From assembly GCF_008271295.1 (NCBI RefSeq), contig NZ_VTOY01000002.1:1-64000 (forward strand): a stretch of 64,000 nucleotides of DNA. The letters are read 5' to 3'. This DNA comes from Pseudoselenomonas ruminis (lineage in GTDB: Bacteria; Bacillota; Negativicutes; Selenomonadales; Selenomonadaceae). Below the pieces are notes generated by a model that was not told where the DNA came from, did not search any database, and was given only the letters and a program-made list of their open reading frames with translations. The translations under genes and the position numbers were made by a program. Below are positions 63,386 to 64,000 of this stretch, one piece after another (position 1 is the stretch's first letter; every line of letters begins with the position of its first letter).

Positions 63386-64000
63386 TTATTTCTGGTTCAT
63401 AGCCTTACGCTCTGCAAGTTTCGGTCCCATGATGCGCTTATAGGACTCAACACCCGGCTGGTCAAATGCATCGACATCAGCCAGCTCGCCTTCGTAAGCA
63501 ACCGACATAGCGAGCATATAGAGGAGTTCGCCGAGATGGTAAGCATCGAGTTTCGGCAGCGTGAAGCAGGCGTTATAACGCTTATTGGAAGCCAGTGCAT
63601 CAGCATTCGACTGACGAGCAACCTCCAGAGCCTGTCCCATCGTTACGCCAGAGATATCAGCCAGTTTCTGGGCTTCTGGGAACACGTTCGGAATTTCCAA
63701 GTCATTTTCCCAATTTTCCAGACGGATGAACTGAACGATTTTATCCAGTTTACCCTGCTGATGCTGCTGCGTCTGGGAATGCATGTCCGTCGTACCAACA
63801 GCAACGAGCGGCGTACGGCCATAGCATACTTCTTTGCCTTCTTTGTTGTACTGTTTGCCGAGGGATTCAGCCAGCAGCTGGATATACCACTCCGAAACAG
63901 ATTTAAGATAATCGCCATACGGCATCATGACTTCGATATCACGGCCATGTTTCTCCGATGCTGCAAATTTCAGTGCAGCATTGAGCATTGCCGGGTTCTG
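63386..64000 (-). CDS. pgi: Glucose-6-phosphate isomerase, C-terminal part (runs off the window)
   Basis: The last 204 or so codons of a PGI; the open frame continues past the right edge with no start in the window. 'MMPYGDYLKSVSEWYIQLLAESLGKQ' (read in parts) and 'VGTTDMHSQTQQHQQGKLDK' are the isomerase active-site signature, and the C-terminus '...GPKLAERKAMNQK' ends it. It converts glucose-6-phosphate and fructose-6-phosphate. Length and sequence style match the Firmicute-type enzyme. Confidence 0.95.
   Translation of the reverse strand, partial: QNPAMLNAALKFAASEKHGRDIEVMMPYGDYLKSVSEWYIQLLAESLGKQYNKEGKEVCYGRTPLVAVGTTDMHSQTQQHQQGKLDKIVQFIRLENWENDLEIPNVFPEAQKLADISGVTMGQALEVARQSNADALASNKRYNACFTLPKLDAYHLGELLYMLAMSVAYEGELADVDAFDQPGVESYKRIMGPKLAERKAMNQK

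Overview
The window reads as a chromosome segment of a diderm Firmicute (class Negativicutes, most like the Selenomonas/Mitsuokella group). It mixes Gram-positive-lineage markers (tRNA-Ser/SRP RNA/dnaX then ybaB-recR-bofA, PTS systems, a SigH-like sigma factor, a NupC/Pdp/Cdd nucleoside operon) with outer-membrane machinery (a two-partner secretion pair, a beta-barrel porin, a PilQ-type secretin). This is inferred from gene content only. I see no phage, IS element or CRISPR array.

Layout. 1-259: strong minus-strand promoters of the rRNA-operon type running off the left edge. 260-22743: a two-partner secretion locus, a 6826-residue TpsA exoprotein and its TpsB transporter. 22771-24051: ybaB-recR-bofA. 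24143-32761: a beta-glucan utilisation cassette (secreted GH9 and GH16 glucanases, a porin, a cellobiose-type PTS in three genes, a GH1 phospho-beta-glucosidase and an RpiR regulator) lying between dnaX and ybaB, genes that are usually neighbours. 32758-34913: dnaX, SRP RNA and tRNA-Ser behind a perfect consensus promoter. 34944-36000: a response regulator and a CheX-like protein. 36119-40630: nucleoside salvage (deoB, pdp, cdd, nupC) with a recurring palindromic operator. 40658-42382: an acetyltransferase and an MscS channel. 42388-43612: an anaerobic ribonucleotide reductase activase (nrdG) preceded by a stand-alone, ~95-residue NrdD-like glycyl-radical domain under tandem NrdR boxes. 43638-47815: two UspA proteins, threonine ammonia-lyase, lactate permease. 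47899-52514: MurNAc/muropeptide salvage (murQ-murP-mupG), a metal-sensing ArsR regulator and an NlpC/P60 hydrolase. 52560-53318: a SigH-like sigma factor. 53694-60395: a tetrapyrrole operon (sirC-hemA-hemC-cobA/hemD-hemB-hemL). 60596-63226: pilP-like, pilQ-like and a NarL-type response regulator. 63386-64000: the 3' end of pgi.

How it works together. The glucanase cassette is a complete path from outside the cell to the cytosol: secreted enzymes cut mixed-linkage glucan, the porin admits oligomers, the PTS phosphorylates and imports them, and GH1 cleaves them. The most unusual items are the free-standing NrdD-like glycyl-radical domain upstream of nrdG, the placement of the glucan cassette inside a housekeeping cluster, the very large modular TpsA, and the uncharacterised deo/nup operator.
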